A DNA stretch of 13,142 nt, from the NCBI GenBank assembly GCA_030831725.1, contig JAURKN010000032.1:1-13142 (forward strand). The letters run 5' to 3'. Below, piece by piece: positions 6,057 to 13,109 of the stretch (positions are counted from its first letter, which is position 1; every line of letters starts with the position of its first letter). The notes under the pieces were generated by a model, which had not been told where the DNA came from, ran no database searches, and was given only the letters and a program-made list of their open reading frames with translations. This stretch comes from Ferruginibacter sp. Its GTDB lineage: Bacteria; Bacteroidota; Bacteroidia; Chitinophagales; Chitinophagaceae. Made by a program: the position numbers and the translations under genes.

Positions 6057-8888
6057 TCAATGGGCTTCAAGCCAGTTTATTCCGGATCCGATTTCGGCAT
6101 CGGCGGGTACACCATGGGGCAAAGACAATGCGTTTTTCATACATTCAAGAATGACTGGCTTCACCTGATCCAATTCTGATTTTATCACGTCAAATACCAA
6201 TTCGTCATGCACTTGTAACAACATTTTGGATTTAAATTGATGTTTTTTGAATTCTTGATGGATTTTGATCATGGCCAGTTTAATCATGTCTGCGGCAGTA
6301 CCTTGTATCGGAGAATTGATGGCGTTTCTCTCTGCGAAGCCACGAACGGTGAAGTTGGCGGAATTGATGTCTTTAAGCCATCTCTTCCGACCCATCAAGG
6401 TTTCCACACATCCTTTTTCTTTTGCGAGGGCTATGGTACCGCTCATGTATTGCTGAATTCCAGGAAATTCTTTTTTATAGTTGTCTATGATTTCCTTCGC
6501 TTCCGTTCTTGAAATACCGAGATTTTCAGACAATCCGAATGCGCCTTGTCCGTATATGATTCCGAAGTTTACGCTTTTGGCCTTGTATCTCATTTCTTTG
6601 GTCACTTCGGATTCGGGAACATTGAAAACCCTTGCAGCTGTTGCGGTGTGGATGTCTTTGCCTGTGGAGAAGGCATGACACATGTTTTCATCGCCGCTGA
6701 TCGAAGCGACGATTCTCAACTCGATCTGGGAATAATCGGCGGAAACCAAAACGTGATTTTCGTCTCTAGGTATAAACGCTTTTCTTATCTCTCTTCCCTT
6801 TTCGGTTCTGATGGGAATATTCTGAAGATTCGGATTATTGCTGCTCAATCTGCCTGTTACAGCTACGGCCTGTGCGTAACTGGTATGAACTCTTCCCGTT
6901 TTCGGATTGATCAATAACGGCAACGAATCCACGTAGGTGGATTTCAATTTGGTTAACTCTCTGAAAGTAAGGATGTGGTCGCAGATTTCATGTTGGGTTG
7001 CCAGTTTGGTCAACACATCTTCTCCTGTGGCATATTGTCCTGTCTTTGTTTTTTTGGCCTTGGGGTCTAGCTTCAATTTTTCAAACAAAACCTCTCCCAA
7101 TTGTTTGGGTGAGGCGAGATTAAATCGAACTCCAGCTATTTCATATACCTTCTCTTCCGCTTTTTTTGCTTCTGATTCCAGTTCGCCGGAGTATTTTTTC
7201 AAAAATGATTCATCAATACGAATCCCCTCAAACTCCATATCGGTAAGCACTTTGACCAATGGATTATCAACCTCTTCGAATACTCGTCTCACTTCAAGTT
7301 GATCCAATTTGGCATCAAAAATATGCTTCAGTTGAAGGGTGATGTCTGCATCTTCGGCTGCATATTCTTTCACTTTCTCCGGATCCGCATCCCTCATATT
7401 CCCTTGGTTCTTCCCTTTTTTTCCAATCAGTTCTTCGATGTGAATTGGCTCATACCCTAAGTATCTGGCACTCAACAAATCCATACCATGTTTTCCTTCT
7501 GGCTCTATCACATAATGCGCCAACATAGTATCATACACAGCACCTGCAATTTCAATGTCGTACCATTTTAAAACGAGCAAATCATATTTGATGTTTTGTC
7601 CGATCCAGGTTTTGTCTTTGTCTTTAAAAAAAGACGACAATCTTTCAAGCTGTTTTACGGCCTCTGATTTTTTTTCGGATAACGGAACATAAAACGCTTC
7701 TCCTGCTTTAAACGAAAAACTCAGTCCTACCAGTTCCGCAAGATTGGCATCAATGTTAGTCGTTTCTGTATCAAAGCAGATTTCTGAATGATCTGCAATC
7801 AATTTGCATAGTGATTCCCATTCAGACTCCGTGGAAACCATCTGATAATTATGGGTTGTATTGTTGATGTTTTTATCGGCTGATGCATAAATGATTTCTG
7901 TTGCTGTTGCCGTTTTTTCTTTTTTTGTTTCTACCACCTGTCCAAACAAATCGGTTTGAACCGGACCTGATGGATTTGCTTTGTCGTATGTAGTTGGTAT
8001 GTTGGACAACGAAAAGGTATCACCCAATATTCTTTTACCCAGCGTTTTAAATTCAAGTTCATTGAATATTTCGGTTAGCACATCCTTGTTTACTTCTTTC
8101 AACATGAAATCTTCCTCGTGAAATTGTACCGGTACATTCGTGATGATGGTAGCCAATTTTTTACTCATGAGGGCCATATCTTTTCCGTTCCTTACTTTTT
8201 CACCAATCGCACCTTTTATGGAATCTGCATTGGTAAGCACATTGTCCAGACTGCCAAACTCTTTCAACAATTTAGCCGCGGTTTTTTCACCCACACCGGG
8301 AATGCCGGGAATATTGTCGACCGCATCACCCATCATACCAAGCATGTCTATCACCTGATTCACATTCTCAATATCCCATTTGGCGCATACTTCCGCAGGG
8401 CCCAGAATTTCGTGTGTGTTTCCCTGATAGGGTGGTTTGTAAATTTTGATGTGTTGCGAAACCAATTGACCATAATCTTTGTCGGGTGTAACCATGTACA
8501 CATCATATCCCGCCAGCTCCGCTTGTTTGGCAAGGGTGCCAATCACATCATCCGCTTCGTATCCGTCACATTCAATCACAGGAACATTAAACCCTTGTAT
8601 GATTTTTTTGATGTCGGGAACCGCAGCCAAAATATCTTCCGGCGTTTCCTGTCTGTTGGCTTTATAGTCTGCAAAATCGGTATGCCTTTCTGTGGTTGCT
8701 TTCGTATCGAAACAAACAGCCATATGCGAAGGCTTTTGGTTGTTGATCAGATCGAGCAAGGTGTTGGTAAATCCAAATTGGGCGTTGGTGTTTTTGCCCT
8801 GACTGGTGACTCTCGGGCTGCGGATCAGCGCGTAATATGCTCTAAAAACAAGAGCGAACGCATCCAGTAAATACAGTTTTTTCGACAT
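6057..8888 (-). CDS. polA: DNA polymerase I
   Basis: Repairs DNA and processes Okazaki fragments, joining 5'-3' exonuclease, proofreading and polymerase activities in one 943-residue chain. The 5' nuclease (about 1-290) has Asp9, the acidic cluster CDGYEADD (107-114) and GDAVDNIPGIPGVGEKTA (from 187). The proofreading domain (about 345-535) keeps all three exonuclease motifs: Asp373-Thr-Glu375, the Asn432/Asp436 motif and Tyr509-x3-Asp513. The polymerase domain has motif A with Asp718 (SADYSQIELRI), the O-helix motif RYKAKSVNFGIIYG (767-780) and motif C HDE (894-896). Phe775 occupies the O-helix site where E. coli has Phe762. Length and order are normal. The ATG at 8888 fits. A hairpin terminator just upstream implies that the promoter lies in 8889-8948, where TATTTTG (8913-8919) is a one-base-short -7 match. 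Confidence 0.98.
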   Translation of the reverse strand: MSKKLYLLDAFALVFRAYYALIRSPRVTSQGKNTNAQFGFTNTLLDLINNQKPSHMAVCFDTKATTERHTDFADYKANRQETPEDILAAVPDIKKIIQGFNVPVIECDGYEADDVIGTLAKQAELAGYDVYMVTPDKDYGQLVSQHIKIYKPPYQGNTHEILGPAEVCAKWDIENVNQVIDMLGMMGDAVDNIPGIPGVGEKTAAKLLKEFGSLDNVLTNADSIKGAIGEKVRNGKDMALMSKKLATIITNVPVQFHEEDFMLKEVNKDVLTEIFNELEFKTLGKRILGDTFSLSNIPTTYDKANPSGPVQTDLFGQVVETKKEKTATATEIIYASADKNINNTTHNYQMVSTESEWESLCKLIADHSEICFDTETTNIDANLAELVGLSFSFKAGEAFYVPLSEKKSEAVKQLERLSSFFKDKDKTWIGQNIKYDLLVLKWYDIEIAGAVYDTMLAHYVIEPEGKHGMDLLSARYLGYEPIHIEELIGKKGKNQGNMRDADPEKVKEYAAEDADITLQLKHIFDAKLDQLEVRRVFEEVDNPLVKVLTDMEFEGIRIDESFLKKYSGELESEAKKAEEKVYEIAGVRFNLASPKQLGEVLFEKLKLDPKAKKTKTGQYATGEDVLTKLATQHEICDHILTFRELTKLKSTYVDSLPLLINPKTGRVHTSYAQAVAVTGRLSSNNPNLQNIPIRTEKGREIRKAFIPRDENHVLVSADYSQIELRIVASISGDENMCHAFSTGKDIHTATAARVFNVPESEVTKEMRYKAKSVNFGIIYGQGAFGLSENLGISRTEAKEIIDNYKKEFPGIQQYMSGTIALAKEKGCVETLMGRKRWLKDINSANFTVRGFAERNAINSPIQGTAADMIKLAMIKIHQEFKKHQFKSKMLLQVHDELVFDVIKSELDQVKPVILECMKNALSLPHGVPADAEIGSGINWLEAH

Positions 8889-8948
8889 GCCCTAAAAGTA
8901 AGACAAATGCCTCAAAATAGCGGTGTAACTGTATGGGTATGGGTTATG

Positions 8949-8977
8949 AAAATAAAACAGTCTCATGCTTGAGACTG
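8949..8977 (-). terminator. Intrinsic terminator after the small CxxC membrane-protein gene
   Basis: A perfect 8-bp stem, CAGTCTCA (8958-8965) with TGAGACTG (8970-8977), has a four-base loop. Read on the minus strand it is followed at once by TTTTATTTT (8957 down to 8949). It lies 40 bases after the stop of the small gene and 60 bases before polA, so it should end the small-gene transcript and separate it from polA. Confidence 0.75.
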
Positions 8978-9017
8978 AAAGTTTTTATGAACGATATTTT
9001 TGTTGATGAATCCGGAA

Positions 9018-9233
9018 TTATTCTTTTTGACCTTTCCACCAGCGGTAAGCTATGAAGCCCATGATGGCAAAGGGTGTGAGCATGAGATATAAAATGCCGT
9101 TGTTCAAACCCAAGGCAGGTTTTTCTCCTAGCTGTTGAGCTGTTTTTGTACAAAGCGAACATTGAGCCCACAGGTTGGCATGGGATAAAACAAGCAGCAG
9201 GGTGCAAATGATGTATGTAACGGATTTTTTCAC
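9018..9233 (-). CDS. Small exported membrane protein with CxxC pair, GTG start
   Basis: A 71-residue protein, with similar short proteins in Bacteroidota as far as I recall, but no known function. Residues 1-23 form a signal peptide or first membrane segment (MKKSVTYIICTLLLVLS..., possible cut after LWA). This is followed by QCSLCTKTAQQLGEKPALGLNNG, with Cys25 and Cys28 spaced as CxxC. Residues about 46-64 form a second hydrophobic helix (ILYLMLTPFAIMGFIAYRW), with a basic tail WWKGQKE. The Cys pair would thus face the periplasm just outside the membrane, which fits a redox or metal-binding role; this is inference. No ATG fits the N-terminus, so the GTG at 9233 is used. The residue before Cys25 is Gln, so this is not a lipobox. 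It lies between bipA and polA with a terminator hairpin on each side. Confidence 0.75.
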   Translation of the reverse strand: MKKSVTYIICTLLLVLSHANLWAQCSLCTKTAQQLGEKPALGLNNGILYLMLTPFAIMGFIAYRWWKGQKE

Positions 9234-9237
9234 AAAA

Positions 9238-9245
9238 CAAAGGTA
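9238..9245 (-). promoter_or_regulatory. Possible -7 element just ahead of the small membrane-protein gene
   Basis: On the minus strand TACCTTTG matches TAnnTTTG exactly and is identical to the -7 element proposed for bipA. It ends only four bases before the GTG start, so a transcript from it would have almost no leader. No TTG is found about 19 bases further upstream, where the terminator hairpin loop lies. Treat as a weak candidate. Confidence 0.3.
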
Positions 9246-9251
9246 ATTAAG

Positions 9252-9279
9252 AAAAAAGTCCGCATGGTGTGCGGACTTT
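9252..9279 (-). terminator. Intrinsic terminator of bipA
   Basis: A perfect 10-bp stem, AAAGTCCGCA (9255-9264) with TGCGGACTTT (9270-9279), has a five-base loop. On the minus strand the stem runs into a T-tract (complement of A 9252-9257). On the plus strand seven T follow at 9282-9288, so it may also stop transcription coming the other way. It begins seven bases after the bipA stop codon. Confidence 0.85.
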
Positions 9280-9286
9280 GATTTTT

Positions 9287-11101
9287 TTAGTTGCTGGCTT
9301 CCTGGGCCATTGCCTTGCTGACACGTTTACGGTCTTCTTCGTTCAGGATGGTTTTACGGAGACGAACGTTTTTAGGCGTTACTTCGATACACTCATCTTG
9401 CTGTATGTATTCCATGCATTCTTCCAGTGTCATCAGGATTTTCGGAGCGGCACGGCTGGCGTCATCGCTACCACTTGCGCGGTGGTTGGTGAGTTTTTTC
9501 GCTTCTGTGGCGTTTACAACCAGATCGCCTGGTTTGATGTGCTCAGCAATGATTTGACCAGCGTATACATCATCACCTGGATCAACGAAGAAACGTCCGC
9601 GATCCTGTAGTTTATCGATGGAATAGGCTGTTGTTTTTTCGGTGGTTTTGGATAGAAGAACCCCGTTATTTCTACCAGGGATAGGACCTTTCCATGGTTT
9701 GTATTCGTGGAAACGGTGCGCCATAACGGCTTCACCGGCGGTATTGGTGAGCATGCTGCTACGGAGACCGATCAAACCTCTAGAAGGAATTTCGAATTCC
9801 AGATGTTGCATTTCACCTTTGGTTTCCATGATGAGCATTTCGCCCTTGCGCTGCGTTACCATGTCGATAACTTTTCCACTGAATTCGGATGGTACGTCTA
9901 CAACGAGAATCTCATATGGCTCATGCTTCTGACCATCGATATGTTTAACCAATACCTGAGGCTGACCCACGGTAAGTTCGAAACCTTCACGACGCATGGT
10001 CTCGATCAAGATACCTAAGTGAAGGATACCACGACCATAAACCAGCATACTATCCGCACTATCGGTGTCCTCTACACGAAGCGCCAGGTTTTTTTCAGTT
10101 TCTTTGATCAGACGGTCACGCAAGTGACGGCTTGTTACAAATTTTCCTTCTTTACCAAAGAAAGGAGAGTTGTTGATGCTGAACATCATGCTCATCGTAG
10201 GCTCATCCACACTGATGATCGGCAATGCTTCCGGATTTTCAAAATCAGCGATAGTATCACCGATGTTGAAATCTTCCAGTCCCACAACTGCGCATATATC
10301 ACCCGCCAAAACTTCAGCTACTTTTTTCTTAGCCATACCTTCAAAAACGTGCAATTCTTTGATGCGTTGTTTTTTTATAGATCCGTCAGCCTGCATCAAT
10401 GATATAGGCTGGTTTTCTTTTATCGAACCACGGGAAACCCTTCCTACGGCGATTCTTCCAAGAAAAGAAGAATAATCGAGAGAAGTGATTTGAAGTTGTA
10501 AGGTACCTTCTCCCACTTTCGGAGCAGGCACATGCTTGATGATGCCATCCAGCAAAGGATTGATGTTGTCGATTTCGGTCAGGGAATCGTTAAACCATCC
10601 GTTTTTTCCGGAACCATAATAGGTTGGGAAATCCAGCTGTTCTTCCGTTGCGTCGAGATTGAAGAACAATTCGAAAACAGCATCATGCACTTCATCCGGG
10701 CGACAATTAGGCTTATCCACTTTATTAATAACCACGATAGGTTTCAGATTCAGCTGAAGTGCTTTTTGGAGCACGAAACGAGTTTGAGGCATAGGACCTT
10801 CAAAAGCATCTACGAGAAGAATCACACCATCGGCCATTTTAAGAACACGTTCCACTTCACCACCAAAATCAGAGTGACCAGGGGTGTCTATCACGTTTAT
10901 CTTATGGTCTTTGTAGGTTACGGCTGCATTTTTACTGAAAATGGTGATACCACGCTCTCTTTCCAGGTCATTGCTATCCATGATCAGCTCACCGGTTTCC
11001 TGGTTCTCACGAAAGACCTTGGTAGCATGAAGAATTTTGTCTACCAAAGTTGTTTTACCATGATCTACGTGTGCGATGATGGCGATGTTGCGAATATTCA
11101 T
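9287..11101 (-). CDS. typA: Translational GTPase BipA/TypA
   Basis: Ribosome-binding GTPase of the EF-G/LepA class that helps ribosome assembly and stress adaptation. The chain has 604 residues, the usual length. The G domain has G1 AHVDHGKTT (10-18), G2 RGIT (50-53), G3 DTPGH (72-76) and G4 NKVD (126-129), followed by SGKNG near 164-168 in the G5 position. The beta-barrel domain II (from about 200), domain III and domain V follow, then the BipA-specific C-terminal domain, with SRGLIGLRSSMLTNTAGEAVM and FHEYKPWKGPIPGRNNGVLLS as signature segments. The ATG at 11101 starts directly at MNIRNIAIIAHVDHGKT. A -33/-7 promoter lies about 60 bases upstream and a strong terminator directly follows the stop, so it is probably a single-gene transcript. 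Also called bipA. Confidence 0.97.
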   Translation of the reverse strand: MNIRNIAIIAHVDHGKTTLVDKILHATKVFRENQETGELIMDSNDLERERGITIFSKNAAVTYKDHKINVIDTPGHSDFGGEVERVLKMADGVILLVDAFEGPMPQTRFVLQKALQLNLKPIVVINKVDKPNCRPDEVHDAVFELFFNLDATEEQLDFPTYYGSGKNGWFNDSLTEIDNINPLLDGIIKHVPAPKVGEGTLQLQITSLDYSSFLGRIAVGRVSRGSIKENQPISLMQADGSIKKQRIKELHVFEGMAKKKVAEVLAGDICAVVGLEDFNIGDTIADFENPEALPIISVDEPTMSMMFSINNSPFFGKEGKFVTSRHLRDRLIKETEKNLALRVEDTDSADSMLVYGRGILHLGILIETMRREGFELTVGQPQVLVKHIDGQKHEPYEILVVDVPSEFSGKVIDMVTQRKGEMLIMETKGEMQHLEFEIPSRGLIGLRSSMLTNTAGEAVMAHRFHEYKPWKGPIPGRNNGVLLSKTTEKTTAYSIDKLQDRGRFFVDPGDDVYAGQIIAEHIKPGDLVVNATEAKKLTNHRASGSDDASRAAPKILMTLEECMEYIQQDECIEVTPKNVRLRKTILNEEDRKRVSKAMAQEASN

Positions 11102-11167
11102 ATTGATTTGTTTGCGTTAGCCCTTGAATTTCAATCCAATAGCTTAATAGGCCTTGTTTTTGACGTG

Positions 11168-11197
11168 CAAAGGTAACATTATTCAGCGGGTTAGCAA
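11168..11197 (-). promoter_or_regulatory. bipA/typA promoter, Bacteroidota -33/-7 type
   Basis: On the minus strand TTG (11197-11195) is followed after exactly 19 bases by TACCTTTG (11175-11168), matching the known Bacteroidota consensus TTG-N19-TAnnTTTG. Transcription would begin near 11162, giving a leader of about 60 bases before the ATG at 11101. The leader holds a small dyad, TTGAA/TTCAA (11124-11134), and no Shine-Dalgarno sequence. Confidence 0.65.
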
Positions 11198-11219
11198 GGT
11201 TAAATGAGATTTAAGATTT

Positions 11220-11276
11220 GGGGTTTGGATGTTTGGGGTTTGGTGTTTGTTGTTTTGGGGGTTTGGTGTTTGGTTA
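11220..11276. other. G/T-only stretch; C-rich, G-free when read from the minus strand
   Basis: These 57 bases contain 26 G and no C on the plus strand, including three runs of four or five G (11220-11223, 11235-11238, 11257-11261) and several GG pairs. It lies downstream of paaE, whose transcript would carry it as a C-rich, G-free 3' tail. That composition resembles Rho-loading sites; the plus DNA strand could instead fold into a G-quadruplex. Both readings are inference. No intrinsic terminator was seen after paaE. Confidence 0.5.
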
Positions 11277-11370
11277 CTTGGAAACTTGGAAACCCGTAAA
11301 CTTTGAAGATTTGTTGTTTGGTTACTTGGAAACCCATAAACTTGAAAACTTGGTCACCCGTAAACATCGA
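11268..11370. repeat. Three degenerate copies of a 17-base unit in the paaE-bipA spacer
   Basis: The unit CTTGGAAACCCGTAAAC occurs at 11285-11301. It recurs with one change at 11325-11341 and with two changes at 11349-11365. A longer exact 18-base word, GTTTGGTTACTTGGAAAC, occurs at 11268-11285 and 11316-11333, 48 bases apart. All copies point the same way, and no coding frame or inverted pairing was found. Similar short intergenic repeats are familiar from this phylum, but I cannot name a family. Confidence 0.75.
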
Positions 11371-11392
11371 ATTTTTGAACGTTTGGAGTTAA

Positions 11393-12466
11393 TTACTTCT
11401 GATCGAAATCGATAACCACGGTTTCGGTTAAAGGATGTGCTTGGCATGTAAGAATGAAGCCCTGTTCAACTTCTTCGGGTTCAAGTGCGTAGTTTACATC
11501 CATGGATACCTGACCTTCGATTACTTTGGCTCTGCAGGTGCAACATACTCCACCCTTGCAGGCAAAAGGCAAATCAGCTCCTTCTTTTAAAGCGGCATCC
11601 AATATGCTTTTCGAGTTGTAAGCCAATTCAAAACTGCTGCTTCTGCCATCGAGTCTGATTGTAATTTTGCTTTTGGGTCCAGCTTCTGTTTCGTCCAATT
11701 CTACGGATTTGTTTTTCTTATATGATTCAGCTGTGCCAAATAACTCAAAATGTATGTTTGATTTTTCCATGCCCTGTTCCTGAAGGAAAGCGGATGATTC
11801 CAAAATCATGTTTTCCGGACCGCAGATATATGCGGATGCAAAACGATTGAAAGGAACAAGTTGAGCAAGTGATTTCAATTTGTCTGTATTGATTCTACCG
11901 TGGGAGATTTCCGCATCCATTTTTTCTCTACTTAAAATATGAATGAGGGTAAATCTTTCCATGTATCGGTTTTTCAACTCTTCAAGCGCTTCAAAGAAAA
12001 TGATGGAGCCCCTGTTTTTATTACCGTAAATCAATGTGAACCTGCTATGGGGATCAGTATGCAGTGTCTGTTTGATGATGGAAATGATGGGCGTGATTCC
12101 ACTTCCGGCAGCAATGGCAAGGTAATTGGGATTTTTATTGTCGGGCTTTGCGGTGAAATTTCCGGTCGGAGGCATCACATCAATGGCATACCCTTTTTTG
12201 AATTCATCATTGGCCATGTTCGAGAACGAACCACCTGAAACTCTTTTTATAGCTACGGTCAATTCATTTTCGAAAGGCGCTCTGCAAATGGAATAGGATC
12301 TTCTAACCTCCTCACCATCGATTGTTTTGCGGAATGTCAGATATTGACCTTCCTTATGTTTGAAAATATCTGCAAGCTGCTCCGGAATGTTCAGTGTTGC
12401 GGTGATGCAATCTGTTGTTTCCAAAACAACATTCTTGATGGTAAGCGGATGAAAATGAAGTGACAT
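11393..12466 (-). CDS. paaE: Oxygenase reductase, phenylacetyl-CoA epoxidase subunit PaaE-like
   Basis: A 357-residue reductase that passes electrons from NAD(P)H through FAD and a [2Fe-2S] cluster to an oxygenase. The FAD domain (about 1-105) has RSYS at 56-59. The NAD(P)H domain (about 110-245) has GSGITP at 121-126 and CGPE at 215-218. The C-terminal ferredoxin domain (about 265-357) has the plant-type cluster pattern Cys303-x4-Cys308-x2-Cys311-x29-Cys341. The order (reductase first, ferredoxin last), the length and the segment MDVNYALEPEEVEQGFILTCQAHPL fit PaaE of phenylacetyl-CoA epoxidase. Related reductases for other oxygenases share this plan, so the substrate is inferred. The ATG at 12466 lies three bases after the stop of the TetR-family gene, so both share a transcript. 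No paaABCD genes are in the window. Confidence 0.8.
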   Translation of the reverse strand: MSLHFHPLTIKNVVLETTDCITATLNIPEQLADIFKHKEGQYLTFRKTIDGEEVRRSYSICRAPFENELTVAIKRVSGGSFSNMANDEFKKGYAIDVMPPTGNFTAKPDNKNPNYLAIAAGSGITPIISIIKQTLHTDPHSRFTLIYGNKNRGSIIFFEALEELKNRYMERFTLIHILSREKMDAEISHGRINTDKLKSLAQLVPFNRFASAYICGPENMILESSAFLQEQGMEKSNIHFELFGTAESYKKNKSVELDETEAGPKSKITIRLDGRSSSFELAYNSKSILDAALKEGADLPFACKGGVCCTCRAKVIEGQVSMDVNYALEPEEVEQGFILTCQAHPLTETVVIDFDQK

Positions 12467-12469
12467 AAC

Positions 12470-13066
12470 TTAATTGGTTTTTAATATTCCATGAAGCAAT
12501 TGTTTTGTCATGGTTTTTTCGAGTTCTTCTTTTGTGATGTTTTTCTTATGTCTTTGCCAGAGTTCGAGTCCCCTCAGGGCCGAAAGTATGGTGAAGACGA
12601 TGACGGACGCATTGCCCTGTGAGAATTGTTTTAACTTCATCCCCTTCGTCACCATTTCAATCATTCGGTTTTCATAGTTTTTTCGAAGCTGTAAAAAAGA
12701 GGAGAGTTCGGGCTCTTTCAATTGTTTCCATTCGTGGTTGGCAACATAAACCGAGTCAAAATCATCCAGCATCATATTGATATGAAAGCGAATCAGGGAT
12801 TCGATTGATGTTGTCGGAGACTGCTGTTTTTTCTCGACTTCATCCAAATGGGAGTGAAACGATTCTGCAACCCGAAAACAAATTTCTTCAAGCATCTCAA
12901 ACTTAGAACCAATATGATTATACAAACTTGATGCTTCTATGCCCATCTCCTCTGCGAGCTCACGCATGGTAGTTCCCGCAAAACCTTTTTTGCGAAACAA
13001 TGCCGCAGCGCGAAGGGTAATCGTCTCGCGCTTGGTTCTGTTTTTGGAAGTGATGATCTTGGACAT
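12470..13066 (-). CDS. TetR/AcrR-family transcriptional regulator
   Basis: A 198-residue one-domain-plus-ligand-pocket repressor. The N-terminal DNA-binding domain runs from about residue 10 to 60, with the helix-turn-helix around TMRELAEEMGIEASSLYNHIGSKFEML (33-59), the classic TetR signature. The C-terminal part is all-helical (SLIRFHINMMLDDFDSVYVANHEW and LRKNYENRMIEMVTKGMKL) and would bind a small ligand and form the dimer. A TTG at 13081 would add five residues; the ATG at 13066 is preferred because MSKIITSKNRTKRETI gives the usual short basic arm, and the TTG overlaps the likely -7 element. The gene is directly followed by the paaE-like gene with a three-base gap. By analogy with PaaR-type regulators it may control phenylacetate genes and respond to phenylacetyl-CoA; this is inference. 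Confidence 0.88.
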   Translation of the reverse strand: MSKIITSKNRTKRETITLRAAALFRKKGFAGTTMRELAEEMGIEASSLYNHIGSKFEMLEEICFRVAESFHSHLDEVEKKQQSPTTSIESLIRFHINMMLDDFDSVYVANHEWKQLKEPELSSFLQLRKNYENRMIEMVTKGMKLKQFSQGNASVIVFTILSALRGLELWQRHKKNITKEELEKTMTKQLLHGILKTN

Positions 13067-13078
13067 TGCTCGTTTGCA

Positions 13079-13109
13079 CAAAACTAACGCTTATTCGTTT
13101 TTTTTTGAA
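13079..13109 (-). promoter_or_regulatory. Likely promoter of the tetR-paaE transcript
   Basis: On the minus strand TAGTTTTG (13086-13079) matches TAnnTTTG exactly. Twenty bases further upstream is TTC (13109-13107), one change from the -33 TTG. Transcription would start near 13073, leaving a leader of only a few bases before the ATG at 13066. The spacer contains a run of nine A on the minus strand (T at 13098-13106 on the plus strand). Confidence 0.45.
13086..13099. promoter_or_regulatory. Candidate TetR operator, imperfect palindrome
   Basis: AACGCTTATTCGTT has matching half-sites, AACG at 13086-13089 and CGTT at 13096-13099, around a central TA. It lies between the proposed -7 and -33 elements, where a bound repressor would block RNA polymerase. 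The dyad is short and only partly symmetric, so support is modest. Confidence 0.3.

Noticed and set aside
8118..8870. Open frame of 250 codons on the plus strand, antisense to the polA 5'-nuclease region
   Set aside because: It lies wholly opposite the well-supported polA frame, its product has no recognisable domain and is rich in Phe, Ile and His as expected for an antisense shadow, and no promoter is apparent.
6057..8888. Loss of proofreading in DNA polymerase I
   Set aside because: Some bacterial Pol I enzymes lack it, but here all three exonuclease motifs, with Asp373/Glu375, Asp436 and Tyr509/Asp513, are present.
8944..9240. 98-codon frame overlapping the small CxxC gene
   Set aside because: It starts at TTG, lacks a signal peptide or domain, and runs through the terminator after the small gene; the other frame gives a coherent membrane protein.
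11102..11161. Riboswitch or structured leader in front of bipA
   Set aside because: Only a five-base dyad (11124-11134) and small direct repeats are seen in about 60 bases; there is no known aptamer pattern.
10532..11176. Open frame of 214 codons on the plus strand, antisense to bipA and its leader
   Set aside because: It opposes the conserved G domain of bipA, and its composition is that of a shadow frame with no known motif.
11268..11370. CRISPR-like array
   Set aside because: The copies are unequally spaced (40 and 24 bases), degenerate, too few, and there are no distinct spacers or cas genes.
11218..11415. 65-codon plus-strand frame in the repeat region
   Set aside because: Its product is a by-product of the G/T-rich repeats (Gly, Phe and Leu rich) and runs into the end of paaE.
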